Shown here piece by piece: positions 50,973 to 60,869 of a stretch of DNA of 64,000 nt (position 1 is the stretch's first letter; every line of letters starts with the position of its first letter). The DNA lies in contig NZ_CP021648.1 in assembly GCF_002176815.1 (NCBI RefSeq), positions 3,108,001-3,172,000 on the forward strand, in the 5' to 3' direction. This DNA is from Acidovorax sp. T1. Lineage in GTDB: Bacteria; Pseudomonadota; Gammaproteobacteria; Burkholderiales; Burkholderiaceae_C. The notes beneath the pieces were generated by a model that was given only the letters and a program-made list of their open reading frames with translations, ran no database searches and was not told where the DNA came from. A program made the position numbers and the translations under genes.

Positions 50973-53903
50973 ATGCAAGCTGCTTTGAACACCCCGCCCG
51001 CCGCCCTCGCCGCCACCCCGCAGGGGTTGCCCACTCACGGCGGCGCTGCGGCCAACGTGCTGACGCACTACCAGATCATTCGGCGCAACGGTGCTGTCGT
51101 CCCGTTTGAGCCGCAAAAAATAGCTGTCGCCATGATGAAAGCCTTCCTGGCCGTGCACGGCACGCAGGGCGCTGCATCAGCCAGCGTGCGCGAGGTGGTG
51201 GATGCGCTAACGCAAAACGTGATTCGCGCGCTGATGCGCTCACGCCCCGGCGGAGGCACCTTCCATATTGAAGACGTGCAAGACCAGGTGGAACTGGGCC
51301 TGATGCGCGGCGGCCACCATGAAATTGCCCGGGCCTATGTGCTTTATCGCGAGCGCCGCACCCAGGAACGCGCCCGGCAAACCGAAGAGCAGACGCCTGC
51401 CGCCCCCCAGCTGCATGTCATTGACGGCGGCGAGCGTGTGGCGCTGGACCTGGCACGCCTGCAGTCGCTCATTGCATCGGCCTGTGTCGGCCTGGGTGCA
51501 GACGTCAGCGCCCAGCCCATCGTGGCGGAAACCATGCGCAACCTGTATGACGGCGTTCCGATGGAAGAGGTCTACAAGGCATCCATCCTCGCCGCGCGCA
51601 CCCTGATCGAGAAAGATCCGGACTACACCTACGCCACGGCGCGCCTGCTGCTGCACACCATCGTGCGGGAAGTGCTGGGCCGCGAAGTCACCCAGAGCGA
51701 CATGGCGCAAAGCTATGTGGACTATTTCCCGCAGTTCATCAAGAAGGGGGTGGAAAACGACCTGCTCGATGAACGCCTGCTGCAATACGACCTGCAGCGC
51801 CTGGGCGCCGCGCTCAAGGCGGACCGCGACCTGAAATTCGATTACCTCGGTCTGCAGACCCTGTATGACCGCTACTTCCTGCACGTCAAGAAAAGCCGCA
51901 TCGAACTGCCCCAGGCTTTCTTCATGCGCGTGGCCATGGGCCTATCCCTGAACGAAATCGACCGCGAAGCCCGCGCGATCGAGTTCTATGAAATCCTCTC
52001 CAGCTTCGACTTCATGTCCAGCACGCCCACGCTGTTCAACAGCGGCACGCTGCGCTCGCAACTGTCGAGCTGCTACCTGACCACGGTGCCCGACGACCTC
52101 GATGGCATATACGAGTCGATCAAGGAAAATGCCCTGCTGTCCAAGTTTGCCGGCGGCCTGGGCAACGACTGGACCCGCGTGCGTGCCCTGGGCAGCCATA
52201 TCAAGGGCACCAACGGCGAATCGCAGGGCGTGGTGCCCTTCCTCAAGGTGGTCAACGACACGGCTGTGGCCGTGAACCAGGGCGGCAAGCGCAAGGGCGC
52301 CGTCTGCACCTACCTGGAAACCTGGCATCTGGACATCGAAGAGTTCCTGGAGCTGCGCAAGAACACCGGCGACGACCGCCGCCGCACGCACGACATGAAC
52401 ACGGCCAACTGGATCCCCGACCTGTTCATGCGCCGCGTGATGGAAAAGGGCACCTGGACCCTGTTCTCGCCGTCCGACGTGCCCGACCTGCACGACCTGT
52501 TCGGCGCCGCCTTCGAAAAGGCCTATGTCGCCTACGAAGAGAAGGCAGCGCGTGGCGAGATCAAGCCCGCCAAGACCGTGCAGGCCACGGACCTGTGGCG
52601 CAAGATGCTGACCATGCTGTTCGAGACCGGCCATCCCTGGATCACCTTCAAGGATGCCTGCAATGTGCGCTCGCCCCAGCAGCACGCCGGCGTGGTGCAT
52701 TCGTCCAACCTGTGCACCGAGATCACGCTCAACACCAGCGACACCGAAACCGCTGTGTGCAACCTGGGCTCGGTCAATCTGCTGCAGCACATCAAGGACG
52801 GCCAGATCGACCACGACAAGCTCAAGAAGACCATCACGGTGGCCATGCGCATGCTCGACAACGTGATCGACATCAACTACTACGCCGTCAAGAAGGCCCG
52901 CGACTCCAACCTGCGCCACCGCCCGGTGGGCCTGGGCGTGATGGCCTTCCAGGACAGCCTGTACGATTTGCGCATTCCTTACGCTTCGCAGGAAGCCGTG
53001 GAGTTTGCCGACCAGTCGATGGAAGCCATCTGCTACTACGCCTACTGGGCGTCCACCGAGCTGGCCCGGGAGCGCGGCAAGTACTCCAGCTACAAGGGCT
53101 CGCTGTGGGATCGCGGCATCCTGCCTTTCGACACGCTGAACATGCTCTCGCAAGCCCGTGGCGGCTATGTGGAAGTGGACCGTTCGTCCACGCTGGACTG
53201 GGAAGCCCTGCGCAAGAAGATCGCGCAAGACGGTATGCGCAACTCCAACTGCGTCGCCATCGCCCCCACGGCGACCATCTCGAACATCATCGGTGTCGAT
53301 GCGTCGATCGAACCGTCGTTCGGCAACCTGTCGGTCAAGTCCAACCTGTCGGGTGAGTTCACGGTCATCAACGGCGGCCTGGTGCGCGACCTCAAGCGCC
53401 TGGGCCTGTGGGACGACGTAATGATCATGGACCTCAAGCACTTCAAGGGCTCGCTGCATCCTATCGACCGCGTGCCGCAGGACATCAAGGCGCTGTACTC
53501 CACGGCGTTTGAAGTCGAACCCCAGTGGCTGGTGGAGGCCGCATCGCGTCGCCAGAAGTGGATCGACCAGGCGCAGAGCCTGAACATCTATATGGCAGGT
53601 GCATCAGGCAAGAAACTGGACGACACCTACAAACTCGCCTGGGTACGCGGCCTCAAGACTACGTATTACCTGCGCACACAAAGCGCGACCCACGTCGAGA
53701 TGAGCACCGTAAATACGCGCCAGCTCAACTCGGTTTCGTCTGGCACCGATGGTGGCGCAACTGCGGCTTCGGCACCTGCACATGCCAAGCCCACCGCACT
53801 GGAAGCGGCAGCCGCTGCGGCGGCCAATCAAGCAGCAGCGGTGCCTGCCACGGACGTCAAGTTCTGCGCCATCGACGATCCTGGCTGCGAAGCCTGCCAA
53901 TAA
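50973..53903 (+). CDS. nrdA: Ribonucleoside-diphosphate reductase class I, alpha subunit
   Basis: Reduces ribonucleotides to deoxyribonucleotides. 976 residues. An N-terminal ATP-cone (IIRRNGAVVPFEPQKIAVAM, about 39-58) binds the allosteric effector. Active-site elements are the SSCYLTT cysteine, the N-x-C-x-E motif in NLCTEITLN (radical cysteine), the paired cysteine in ETAVCNLGSVN, and the C-terminal relay ending CEACQ. The ATG at 50973 follows GAGGAC. A pair of NrdR boxes precedes it. nrdB follows after 135 bp. Confidence 0.97.
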   Translation: MQAALNTPPAALAATPQGLPTHGGAAANVLTHYQIIRRNGAVVPFEPQKIAVAMMKAFLAVHGTQGAASASVREVVDALTQNVIRALMRSRPGGGTFHIEDVQDQVELGLMRGGHHEIARAYVLYRERRTQERARQTEEQTPAAPQLHVIDGGERVALDLARLQSLIASACVGLGADVSAQPIVAETMRNLYDGVPMEEVYKASILAARTLIEKDPDYTYATARLLLHTIVREVLGREVTQSDMAQSYVDYFPQFIKKGVENDLLDERLLQYDLQRLGAALKADRDLKFDYLGLQTLYDRYFLHVKKSRIELPQAFFMRVAMGLSLNEIDREARAIEFYEILSSFDFMSSTPTLFNSGTLRSQLSSCYLTTVPDDLDGIYESIKENALLSKFAGGLGNDWTRVRALGSHIKGTNGESQGVVPFLKVVNDTAVAVNQGGKRKGAVCTYLETWHLDIEEFLELRKNTGDDRRRTHDMNTANWIPDLFMRRVMEKGTWTLFSPSDVPDLHDLFGAAFEKAYVAYEEKAARGEIKPAKTVQATDLWRKMLTMLFETGHPWITFKDACNVRSPQQHAGVVHSSNLCTEITLNTSDTETAVCNLGSVNLLQHIKDGQIDHDKLKKTITVAMRMLDNVIDINYYAVKKARDSNLRHRPVGLGVMAFQDSLYDLRIPYASQEAVEFADQSMEAICYYAYWASTELARERGKYSSYKGSLWDRGILPFDTLNMLSQARGGYVEVDRSSTLDWEALRKKIAQDGMRNSNCVAIAPTATISNIIGVDASIEPSFGNLSVKSNLSGEFTVINGGLVRDLKRLGLWDDVMIMDLKHFKGSLHPIDRVPQDIKALYSTAFEVEPQWLVEAASRRQKWIDQAQSLNIYMAGASGKKLDDTYKLAWVRGLKTTYYLRTQSATHVEMSTVNTRQLNSVSSGTDGGATAASAPAHAKPTALEAAAAAAANQAAAVPATDVKFCAIDDPGCEACQ

Positions 53904-53914
53904 AGACTTTACGT

Positions 53915-53944
53915 GCAACGCCTCGAACTCTTCCGAGGCGTTGC
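53915..53944 (+). other. Strong hairpin between nrdA and nrdB
   Basis: An 11-bp perfect stem gcaacgcctcg / cgaggcgttgc with an 8-base loop, 11 bp after the nrdA stop. There is no T-run, so it may slow decay of nrdA mRNA or reduce read-through to nrdB rather than terminate. Confidence 0.6.
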
Positions 53945-54038
53945 GCATGTGCTGTGAAGCAACAAATCGTTGCTGCACAACGCTTCAGTGCTTTTCTTTT
54001 TGCAGCACTGCTTTCATAATCCGAACACTGGAAAATCT

Positions 54039-55235
54039 ATGTTGACCTGGGACGAAGAAGTCAAGCCCTCATCGCAAAATCAACTGGACGGTGGACTGCA
54101 CAAAAGCCACCCGGCGGGACAGCCGCCTTTGCCTTTCCCAGCCCCTTCCCTGCAGGAAGTACATGCATCAATGCCTGCCCCCGCAGCACTGCAAGCAACA
54201 CCTGCTGCAGCCACGCAACGCCGCGTGAACGCCGCCGACAAGCGCATCATCAACGGCCAGACCGACGTCAACCAGCTGGTGCCCTTCAAGTACAAGTGGG
54301 CGTGGGAAAAATACCTGGCCACCTGCGCCAACCACTGGATGCCGCAAGAGGTGAACATGACGCGCGACATCGCGTTGTGGAAAGACCCCAACGGCCTGAC
54401 CGAAGACGAGCGCCGCATCATCAAGCGCAACCTCGGCTTCTTCGTCACCGCCGATTCGCTGGCTGCCAACAACATCGTGCTGGGCACCTACCGTCACATC
54501 ACCGCGCCTGAGTGCCGACAGTTCCTGCTGCGCCAGGCGTTTGAGGAAGCCATCCACACGCACGCCTACCAGTACATCGTCGAGTCACTCGGCCTGGATG
54601 AGAGCGAGATATTCAACGCCTATAACGAAGTCCAGTCGATTCGCGACAAGGACCAGTTCCTGATCCCCTTCATCGAAGCGATCATGGACCCCAACTTCCA
54701 CACCGGCACGCCCGAAACCGATCAGACTCTGCTCAAGTCGTTGATCGTGTTCGCCTGCCTGATGGAAGGGCTGTTCTTCTACGTCGGCTTCACCCAGATC
54801 CTGGCGCTGGGCCGCCAGAACAAGATGACCGGTGCGGCCGAGCAATACCAGTACATCCTGCGCGATGAGTCCATGCACTGCAACTTCGGCATCGACCTGA
54901 TCAACCAACTCAAGCTTGAAAACCCCCACCTGTGGACGGCAGAGTTCAAGGCCGAGATCAAGGCGCTGTTCCTCAAGGCTGTCGAACTCGAATACCGCTA
55001 CGCCGAAGACACCATGCCCCGTGGCGTGCTGGGCATGAACGCCTCGATGTTCAAGGGTTATCTGCGCTACATCGCCAACCGCCGGGCCACGCAGATCGGG
55101 CTGGAGACACTGTTTCCCAACGAAGAAAACCCTTTTCCGTGGATGAGCGAGATGATCGATTTGAAGAAGGAACGCAACTTCTTCGAGACCCGGGTTATTG
55201 AATACCAGTCCGGTGGTGCGCTGTCCTGGGATTAG
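54039..55235 (+). CDS. nrdB: Ribonucleoside-diphosphate reductase class I, beta subunit
   Basis: A 398-residue R2 protein that holds the di-iron centre and tyrosyl radical. Ligands are visible in TADSLAANN (Asp), [12 protein letters not shown] (Glu, His and the radical Tyr four residues after the His), [11 protein letters not shown] (Glu) and [10 protein letters not shown] (Glu, His). The N-terminal 65 residues are an Ala/Pro-rich extension not needed for the fold. The start at 54039 gives MLTWDEEV, common for relatives; an in-frame ATG 69 bp upstream is a weaker option. Confidence 0.96.
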   Translation: MLTWDEEVKPSSQNQLDGGLHKSHPAGQPPLPFPAPSLQEVHASMPAPAALQATPAAATQRRVNAADKRIINGQTDVNQLVPFKYKWAWEKYLATCANHWMPQEVNMTRDIALWKDPNGLTEDERRIIKRNLGFFVTADSLAANNIVLGTYRHITAPECRQFLLRQAFEEAIHTHAYQYIVESLGLDESEIFNAYNEVQSIRDKDQFLIPFIEAIMDPNFHTGTPETDQTLLKSLIVFACLMEGLFFYVGFTQILALGRQNKMTGAAEQYQYILRDESMHCNFGIDLINQLKLENPHLWTAEFKAEIKALFLKAVELEYRYAEDTMPRGVLGMNASMFKGYLRYIANRRATQIGLETLFPNEENPFPWMSEMIDLKKERNFFETRVIEYQSGGALSWD

Positions 55236-55422
55236 CGCCCCTTTTTGCAGGCATCACACCACCATGGATTTTTACACCACACCCCACACAGACAGTGCCG
55301 CAGAGCGCCGCCTGGTGGGGCGTTCCCGTGTTCATGGGGATGGAGCTCTTCTCCATCCCCATGGATCGCTTTCTGTCCACTGCAGACAGGAAGTGCTCTT
55401 TGCAAATTGACCCAAGGAGAAC

Positions 55423-55965
55423 ATGATGGCAACTGCGAAAAAACCGGCCGCCAAGAAGGCTGCACCAGCGAAGAAAGCTGCTCCTGCCAAAAAGGTAGTG
55501 GCCGCCAAGAAGGCTGCACCAGCAAAGAAAGCCGCTCCTGCCAAAAAGGTAGTGGCCGCCAAGAAGGCTGCACCAGCAAAGAAAGCTGCTCCTGCCAAGA
55601 AGGTAGTGGCCGCCAAGAAGGCTGCACCAGCAAAGAAAGCCGCTCCTGCCAAAAAGGTAGTGGCGGCCAAGAAGGCTGCACCAGCGAAGAAAGCTGCTCC
55701 TGCCAAGAAGGTAGTGGCCGCCAAGAAGGCTGCACCAGCAAAGAAAGCCGCTCCTGCCAAAAAGGTAGTGGCCGCCAAGAAGGCTGCACCAGCGAAGAAA
55801 GCTGCTCCTGCCAAGAAGGTAGTGGCTGCAAAGAAGGCTACTGCATCTGCCCCAAAGGCAGCCCCCGCAAAGAAAGCCGTGAAGGCCCCTGCGGCCGCGC
55901 CATCTGCGCAAACCACGCTGAACCCCCAGGCCGCTTGGCCCTTCCCGACCGGCACCAAGCCGTAA
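55423..55965 (+). CDS. Histone H1-like Lys/Ala/Pro repeat protein
   Basis: A 180-residue very basic protein built of seven 18-residue repeats (AAPAKKAAPAKKVVAAKK) after a 12-residue start, with a 42-residue non-repetitive end. Such AlgP/HctB-like proteins bind DNA non-specifically and help pack the nucleoid. A ribosome site (AAGGAG) stands before two adjacent ATG codons (55423 and 55426); either may start translation. The gene regularly follows nrdB in this family, from my general knowledge. A terminator follows at 55986. Confidence 0.88.
   Translation: MMATAKKPAAKKAAPAKKAAPAKKVVAAKKAAPAKKAAPAKKVVAAKKAAPAKKAAPAKKVVAAKKAAPAKKAAPAKKVVAAKKAAPAKKAAPAKKVVAAKKAAPAKKAAPAKKVVAAKKAAPAKKAAPAKKVVAAKKATASAPKAAPAKKAVKAPAAAPSAQTTLNPQAAWPFPTGTKP
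55459..55836. repeat. Seven tandem 54-bp repeats
   Basis: Seven copies of a 54-bp unit. Even copies (2, 4, 6) carry gccgct and aaaaag; odd copies 3, 5 and 7 carry gctgct and aagaag. Copies 2 and 6 are identical. The alternation shows a two-unit, 108-bp higher-order repeat. Confidence 0.95.
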
Positions 55966-55985
55966 ACCAGGCCCATTCAGTGCCC

Positions 55986-56013
55986 AACCCGGTGCTCGTG
56001 CACCGGGTTTTTT
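55986..56013 (+). terminator. Rho-independent terminator of the nrdAB-histone region
   Basis: aacccggtgc - tcgt - gcaccgggtt followed by TTTT. A stable 10-bp stem, 20 bp after the histone-like stop. Confidence 0.93.
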
Positions 56014-56090
56014 ATGCCCAGAACAATGGTGGCCAGACGTCTGGGCTGCTATCGGCAGCACAGACCGCAAACTCCGGCATGCACGCCGCG

Positions 56091-56987
56091 TCAGGCTGGG
56101 GTGAAGTCCAATGTGTAGTTCTGCGGTCCACGCTGTGCAATTTTGAGAGCCCCCACGCGATTGCCCAACTCGGCGCAACGCACGAGCGACCAGCCACGCT
56201 CCAACCCAAAAAGCAGCGCACCCCGCCATGCATCGCCACATCCCGTCGGATCTACCACCTGTGCGGGTTTTACAGCAGGGACCAACGTCTTTTCTCCGTC
56301 AATCCACACCTCACAACCCTGCGCCCCCAACGTGACGATCAGCCCCTTCACCTTGCGCGAGATTTCCGCGCATGACCAGCCCGTGCGCTCGCACAGCATC
56401 TTGCCTTCATAGTCGTTCACAGTGACCCAGGTGGCCTGCTCGACAAACCGGGACAGTTCAGCTCCGCTGAACATGGGCAGACCCTGGCCTGGATCGAAGA
56501 CAAACGGAATATCTGCCGCCACAAACTGCGCCGCATGCTCCAGCATTGCGTCCCGACCATCGGGCGCAACAATGCCAAGACGCGCATCCGTCCAAGGCTC
56601 AATGCGGTTCGCATGGGCCTGCATCATGGCCCCGGGGTGAAATGCCGTGATCTGGTTGTTGTCACGGTCCGTCATGATCATGGCCTGCGCCGTGTAGGTG
56701 TCATGGCTCTGACCTACGTGTGCCGTGCTGATGCCCAACTCCTTCAGTCGCAACAGATAGTCGGTGCCGTCGCTACCCAGCATTGCCATGGGCAGCGGCT
56801 CGCCACCCAGCAGCCGCAGACTGTAGGCAATATTGCCAGCGCATCCTCCAAAATCGCGCCGCAAGGAGGGCACCAGAAACGAGACATTGAGGATATGCAA
56901 CTGATCGGGCAAGATCTGCTCGGCAAACCGCCCTTCAAAAGTCATGATGGTGTCAAACGCAAGTGAACCGCAAATCAGTACAGCCAT
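56091..56987 (-). CDS. PfkB-family carbohydrate/nucleoside kinase
   Basis: A 298-residue ribokinase-fold kinase. Start MAVLICGSLAFDTIM, glycine-rich substrate loop FGGCAGNIAYSLRLLGG (about 46-62) and the anion-hole/catalytic motif DPTGCGDAWRGALLFG (about 247-262). The usual DTTGAGD is altered to DPTGCGD, but the catalytic Asp is kept. Nearest family members are adenosine-kinase-like sugar kinases; substrate is not clear. It starts 21 bp after the DUF3426 gene on the same strand. Confidence 0.87.
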   Translation of the reverse strand: MAVLICGSLAFDTIMTFEGRFAEQILPDQLHILNVSFLVPSLRRDFGGCAGNIAYSLRLLGGEPLPMAMLGSDGTDYLLRLKELGISTAHVGQSHDTYTAQAMIMTDRDNNQITAFHPGAMMQAHANRIEPWTDARLGIVAPDGRDAMLEHAAQFVAADIPFVFDPGQGLPMFSGAELSRFVEQATWVTVNDYEGKMLCERTGWSCAEISRKVKGLIVTLGAQGCEVWIDGEKTLVPAVKPAQVVDPTGCGDAWRGALLFGLERGWSLVRCAELGNRVGALKIAQRGPQNYTLDFTPA

Positions 56988-57008
56988 GGCAAAAGATAGA
57001 TAGAAAGA

Positions 57009-58484
57009 TCAGGGATAAAACGCCAGCAGCCGATAGCCCGCCACGCGTGCCCCGCCAGTGGTCACGTTGACCGCAACCGAAGCGGTCCAATCGCCCAAGG
57101 CAGGCAGTTCCGTGGGAGCCGCCATCTCTTGCGGCAAAAACACCCGCCGGAGCACAGGCTGGTCCTGTGCATCGGTCAAGGTCAATTCCATGGCAGGCGT
57201 GGCAAGGGGCACGGTTGCACGGTTCTTGATGGCAAAGGTCAGCTGGTAGCTGTCTGCGCGCCCCTTGTGGAATGAAGAGCTGTCGATCATGACATCCGAT
57301 ATCTGCCGCAGCGGAGCCAACGCACATTGGAAGGGTTCACACAGCATCTGAAGCCAAGGGCGAACACGCGCATCCATGGCAGCAATGCGATCGCGCTCCT
57401 GCAGCACCACCTGCAATGCCAATGTGCACAACAGCACGAACACAACGGCCCCCAACGCCACCCGCACAAGGGGGCGCCGCCAGAAGGCCTTGCGCTTCGC
57501 CGCGCGCACGAAACTCACCTCATCTGCGCCCAAAACCCCGTCGTGCAAGTCATCCTCTTGCTGATCTTGCGGCATGCTGTCACGAAGGTTCCCATCCAAC
57601 GCATCCCCCAGCCCCATGCCGGACGGCGACTTGCAGGAAGACGATTCAGACAATGAGGGCTCATCGAATGACATGTCAGGACCCTGCTCTGACCCGTTCT
57701 CCTGCGCCTGCGCACTGTCAAGCGCATCCGCGAAATCACCAATGTCCTGCTCCTCAACCGATTGCTTGCGCAGCAACTCCGTAGGTGGATGCAACGCACC
57801 GGCTGCAGCGGTCGAATTTTCGCCCCGCAACTCTTCTGGCCACTCCGCGTCACGCCATTCGGCAGATGGCAGCTCATAGCCGGCCGGACTCTCGCACATC
57901 TCGACCGCAGGCGTTTCTTCCTTGGACGATTCTTCACCACCCATCTGCGTGAACGGCGACAACGTATCGGATATCGGCGCCATATCGGTGGCACCTGCAG
58001 ACACACCAGATCGCCAGGGAAATGGACTGGATGACTGCGGTATCGTCTCTGTCTCTGTCTCTGTCTCTGTCTCTGTCTCTGTCTCTAAGGAAGATGCAAC
58101 CGCTGTTTCCGTAACAAGAAATGCAGGAACCACCGGGCCCGGCACATCCAGCACAGCGTCTCGCGCAGAGGAATCCCACGATGTGTCGTGCGAGTCGGTG
58201 GGCGGCATGGATGGCGCGGAAGAAGCAGAGTTGTCCCCAGCTGTGGGGGCGCCCCAGGCGCGCCCTGCATCGGTGGCACGCGCCACAGGTGTCAGCGGTG
58301 GGCGCGCGGCGGTCATGGACACATCCGGCAGCAAGGCCTGCGGCTCCGAGGGCAGCAGGTGGGCCGATGCATCAAAAACCTCCTTGCATTGCCCGCATCG
58401 CACCCAGCCGTCGGAAATGCGCAACTGGTCGGCCACCACCTTGAACTTGGTCGTGCAGGACGGGCAGCGTGTAATCTGGCTCAT
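57009..58484 (-). CDS. Zinc-ribbon / DUF3426 membrane protein
   Basis: A 491-residue protein. The N-terminal MJ0042-type zinc ribbon has CPSCTTKF (8-15) and CGQCKEVFD (31-39). A long acidic, low-complexity region follows (about 45-325), including seven Glu-Thr repeats. A single transmembrane helix (about 339-360, VALGAVVFVLLCTLALQVVL) leads to the periplasmic DUF3426 domain. Proteins of this build lie beside prmA in most betaproteobacteria. Function unknown; the layout suggests a DNA/protein-facing sensor with an outer domain. Confidence 0.9.
   Translation of the reverse strand: MSQITRCPSCTTKFKVVADQLRISDGWVRCGQCKEVFDASAHLLPSEPQALLPDVSMTAARPPLTPVARATDAGRAWGAPTAGDNSASSAPSMPPTDSHDTSWDSSARDAVLDVPGPVVPAFLVTETAVASSLETETETETETETETIPQSSSPFPWRSGVSAGATDMAPISDTLSPFTQMGGEESSKEETPAVEMCESPAGYELPSAEWRDAEWPEELRGENSTAAAGALHPPTELLRKQSVEEQDIGDFADALDSAQAQENGSEQGPDMSFDEPSLSESSSCKSPSGMGLGDALDGNLRDSMPQDQQEDDLHDGVLGADEVSFVRAAKRKAFWRRPLVRVALGAVVFVLLCTLALQVVLQERDRIAAMDARVRPWLQMLCEPFQCALAPLRQISDVMIDSSSFHKGRADSYQLTFAIKNRATVPLATPAMELTLTDAQDQPVLRRVFLPQEMAAPTELPALGDWTASVAVNVTTGGARVAGYRLLAFYP
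58045..58086. repeat. Hexanucleotide tandem repeat inside the DUF3426 gene (7 units)
   Basis: Seven uninterrupted copies of gtctct on the plus strand, coding (Glu-Thr)x7 on the minus strand. It resembles, but differs in base sequence from, the Thr-Glu tract in chpA. Confidence 0.95.
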
Positions 58485-58539
58485 CTGCGATCCATGGTAG
58501 TTGGCGCCCCCTTAGGCAATCGGCTGCGGCACAAGAAAT

Positions 58540-59442
58540 TCAGCGGGAGCCCGTCATGAGAATCCAGCCATCCTCGGCATCGGCAACCTCCAGGCGGATC
58601 CACGGTGCGTAGGCTTCCTGCAGCTCCTGCGCCTGGCGCTCCAGGATACCCGCGAGCACGAGGTGCCCGCCTGAAGCGACATGCGCGCACAGCAAGGGGG
58701 CCAGCACCTTCAGCGGAGTGGCCAGAATGTTAGCCAGCACGGTCTGATAAGTCCCAAGGGCCTTGTCCGGCAGGCCAGCCTGTACCTGCACACCATTGGC
58801 CTGCGCGTTCTGCACCGTGGATTCGACGGCCGCCGGGTCAATGTCCACGGCATCAATATCCGTAGCACCGAACTTGGCCGCACCGATGGCCAAGATGCCC
58901 GAGCCACAACCGTAGTCCAGCACACGCCCCAGCGGATTTCCAGCCTCGGCACCCGCCGCACCATGGCGCGCAATCCATCGCAGGCACATGCGCGTGGTGG
59001 GATGGGTGCCCGTGCCAAAGGCCAACCCCGGATCCAGCCGGATGCTGCGCAGCGCCTGCGCAGGCAACTCGTGCCAAGTGGGAACAATCCAGAAGTCGGG
59101 GGTGATATCGACCGGCGCAAACTGAGACTGCGTCAGCCGCACCCAGTCCTGTTCCGGCACGGTCGCCAGACCCAGCACCTGGCAGCCTGCGAAAAAGTCC
59201 TGCACGGCCAAGAGTTGCTGCGCGTCGCGCGCGGCGGCTTCCGTCGCAAACAAGGCCACCACCCGGCTGCGTTGCCAGCCATCCTTGGGCGGCGGCATGC
59301 CCGGCTCCCCGAACAATGCCTGCTCGGCGTCGGTCTGTGCGTCTGCGTCCTCCACCGACACACTCAGGGCATCCAGCGCGTCCAGCGCATCGCTCACCGC
59401 CTCAATGCGGTCTTCCGGACACATCAGACTCAGCTCAAACAT
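58540..59442 (-). CDS. prmA: Ribosomal protein L11 methyltransferase
   Basis: A 300-residue methyltransferase that trimethylates L11. The N-terminal substrate-recognition part includes ELSLMCPEDRIEAVSDALDA. The Rossmann part has the SAM motif VLDYGCGSGILAIGAAKFGA (about 165-184) and FGTGTHPTTRMCL before it. It lies 77 bp downstream of accC in the accB-accC-prmA order known from proteobacteria. Confidence 0.96.
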   Translation of the reverse strand: MFELSLMCPEDRIEAVSDALDALDALSVSVEDADAQTDAEQALFGEPGMPPPKDGWQRSRVVALFATEAAARDAQQLLAVQDFFAGCQVLGLATVPEQDWVRLTQSQFAPVDITPDFWIVPTWHELPAQALRSIRLDPGLAFGTGTHPTTRMCLRWIARHGAAGAEAGNPLGRVLDYGCGSGILAIGAAKFGATDIDAVDIDPAAVESTVQNAQANGVQVQAGLPDKALGTYQTVLANILATPLKVLAPLLCAHVASGGHLVLAGILERQAQELQEAYAPWIRLEVADAEDGWILMTGSR

Positions 59443-59519
59443 GGGACACGCCTCTCAGAAAAAATGAAATGCTGGCACCCGTTGCCAGGAGCCAGCATAG
59501 AACGATGCACAAGGTGACT

Positions 59520-60869
59520 TCACCGCTTGCGCTGTGACAACCACTCTTCCAGATAGTGAATGTTGGTGCCACCCGCCACAAACTTGGCATCCACCATCAA
59601 CTCGCGGTGCAGCGGTACATTGGTGCTGATCCCCTCAATCACCGTCTCCGACAGCGCCGTGCGCATGCGGGCCAGGGCCTGCTCACGCGTATCGCCATGC
59701 ACAATAATCTTGCCGATCATCGAGTCATAGTTCGGGGGAACAAAATAATTGGCATAGGCATGCGAATCCACGCGCACACCCGGGCCGCCCGGTGCATGCC
59801 ACATGGTGATGCGTCCCGGCGAAGGAGTGAACTTGTAGGGATCTTCCGCATTCACCCGGCATTCGATGGCATGGCCACGAATCTCGATCTGCCGCTGGGT
59901 GAAGGGCAGCTTTTCACCGGCGGCCACCATGATCTGCGTGCGCACGATGTCCACGCCCGTGATCCATTCGGTCACCGGGTGCTCCACCTGCACGCGCGTG
60001 TTCATCTCGATGAAGTAGAACTCACCGTTTTCATACAGGAACTCGAACGTGCCCGCGCCGCGGTAACCGATCTTCTTGCAGGCCGCCACACAGCGCTCAC
60101 CAATCCGCTCGATCAGCTTGCGGGGAATGCCGGGCGCCGGCGCCTCTTCAATCACCTTCTGGTGGCGCCGCTGCATGGAGCAGTCGCGCTCGCCCAGATA
60201 CACAGCATTGCGGTGCTTGTCGGCGAGAATCTGGATCTCGATATGGCGCGGGTTCTGAAGAAACTTCTCCATGTACACCGCAGGATTGCCAAACGCAGCG
60301 CCCGCCTCGGCCTTGGTCATCTGCACGGCGTTGATCAGGGCAGCCTCGGTGTGCACCACGCGCATCCCGCGGCCACCACCGCCACCAGCGGCCTTGATGA
60401 TCACCGGGTAACCCACGGCCTTTGCAATGCGGCGAATCTGCACCGGATCGTCCGGCAACTCGCCGTCAGACCCGGGCACGCAGGGCACGCCAGCGCGGAT
60501 CATGGCCTGCTTGGCCGACACCTTGTCACCCATCATGCGGATGTTTTCGGGCGTGGGGCCAATGAACTGGAAACCGCTTTTTTCCACCCGCTCGGCAAAG
60601 TCGGCATTTTCGGACAGGAAACCATAACCCGGGTGGATGGCTTCCGCATCCGTCACCTCGGCCGCCGAGATGATGGCGGGCATGTTGAGGTAGGACAGTG
60701 GCGACGGCGCCGGGCCAATGCAGACGGCCTCTTCGGCCAGCTTCACATACTTGGCATCACGATCGGCCTCTGAATAGACCATCACGGCTTTGACGCCCAG
60801 TTCCTGGCAGGCGCGCTGGATGCGAAGGGCGATTTCGCCGCGATTGGCAACAAGAATCTTTTTAAACAT
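59520..60869 (-). CDS. accC: Acetyl-CoA carboxylase, biotin carboxylase subunit
   Basis: ATP-dependent carboxylation of biotin on AccB. 449 residues, standard length. [17 protein letters not shown] start, ATP-grasp glycine loop [14 protein letters not shown] (about 159-172), [16 protein letters not shown] (about 287-302) with catalytic Glu and Arg residues. The ATG (60867-60869) overlaps the stop of a 38-codon frame that opens with a near copy of the AccC N-terminus. Ribosomes leaving that frame could restart on accC. Confidence 0.97.
   Translation of the reverse strand: MFKKILVANRGEIALRIQRACQELGVKAVMVYSEADRDAKYVKLAEEAVCIGPAPSPLSYLNMPAIISAAEVTDAEAIHPGYGFLSENADFAERVEKSGFQFIGPTPENIRMMGDKVSAKQAMIRAGVPCVPGSDGELPDDPVQIRRIAKAVGYPVIIKAAGGGGGRGMRVVHTEAALINAVQMTKAEAGAAFGNPAVYMEKFLQNPRHIEIQILADKHRNAVYLGERDCSMQRRHQKVIEEAPAPGIPRKLIERIGERCVAACKKIGYRGAGTFEFLYENGEFYFIEMNTRVQVEHPVTEWITGVDIVRTQIMVAAGEKLPFTQRQIEIRGHAIECRVNAEDPYKFTPSPGRITMWHAPGGPGVRVDSHAYANYFVPPNYDSMIGKIIVHGDTREQALARMRTALSETVIEGISTNVPLHRELMVDAKFVAGGTNIHYLEEWLSQRKR

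Noticed and set aside
55459-55836. CRISPR-like regular array
   Set aside because: Units are contiguous with no unique spacers and encode an in-frame protein repeat.
55195-56241. Minus-strand frames of 348, 199 and 214 codons over the histone-like repeat
   Set aside because: The 54-bp repeat has no stop in any frame, so all frames stay open. The hydrophobic repeats on the reverse strand look like membrane segments but have no start region or context.
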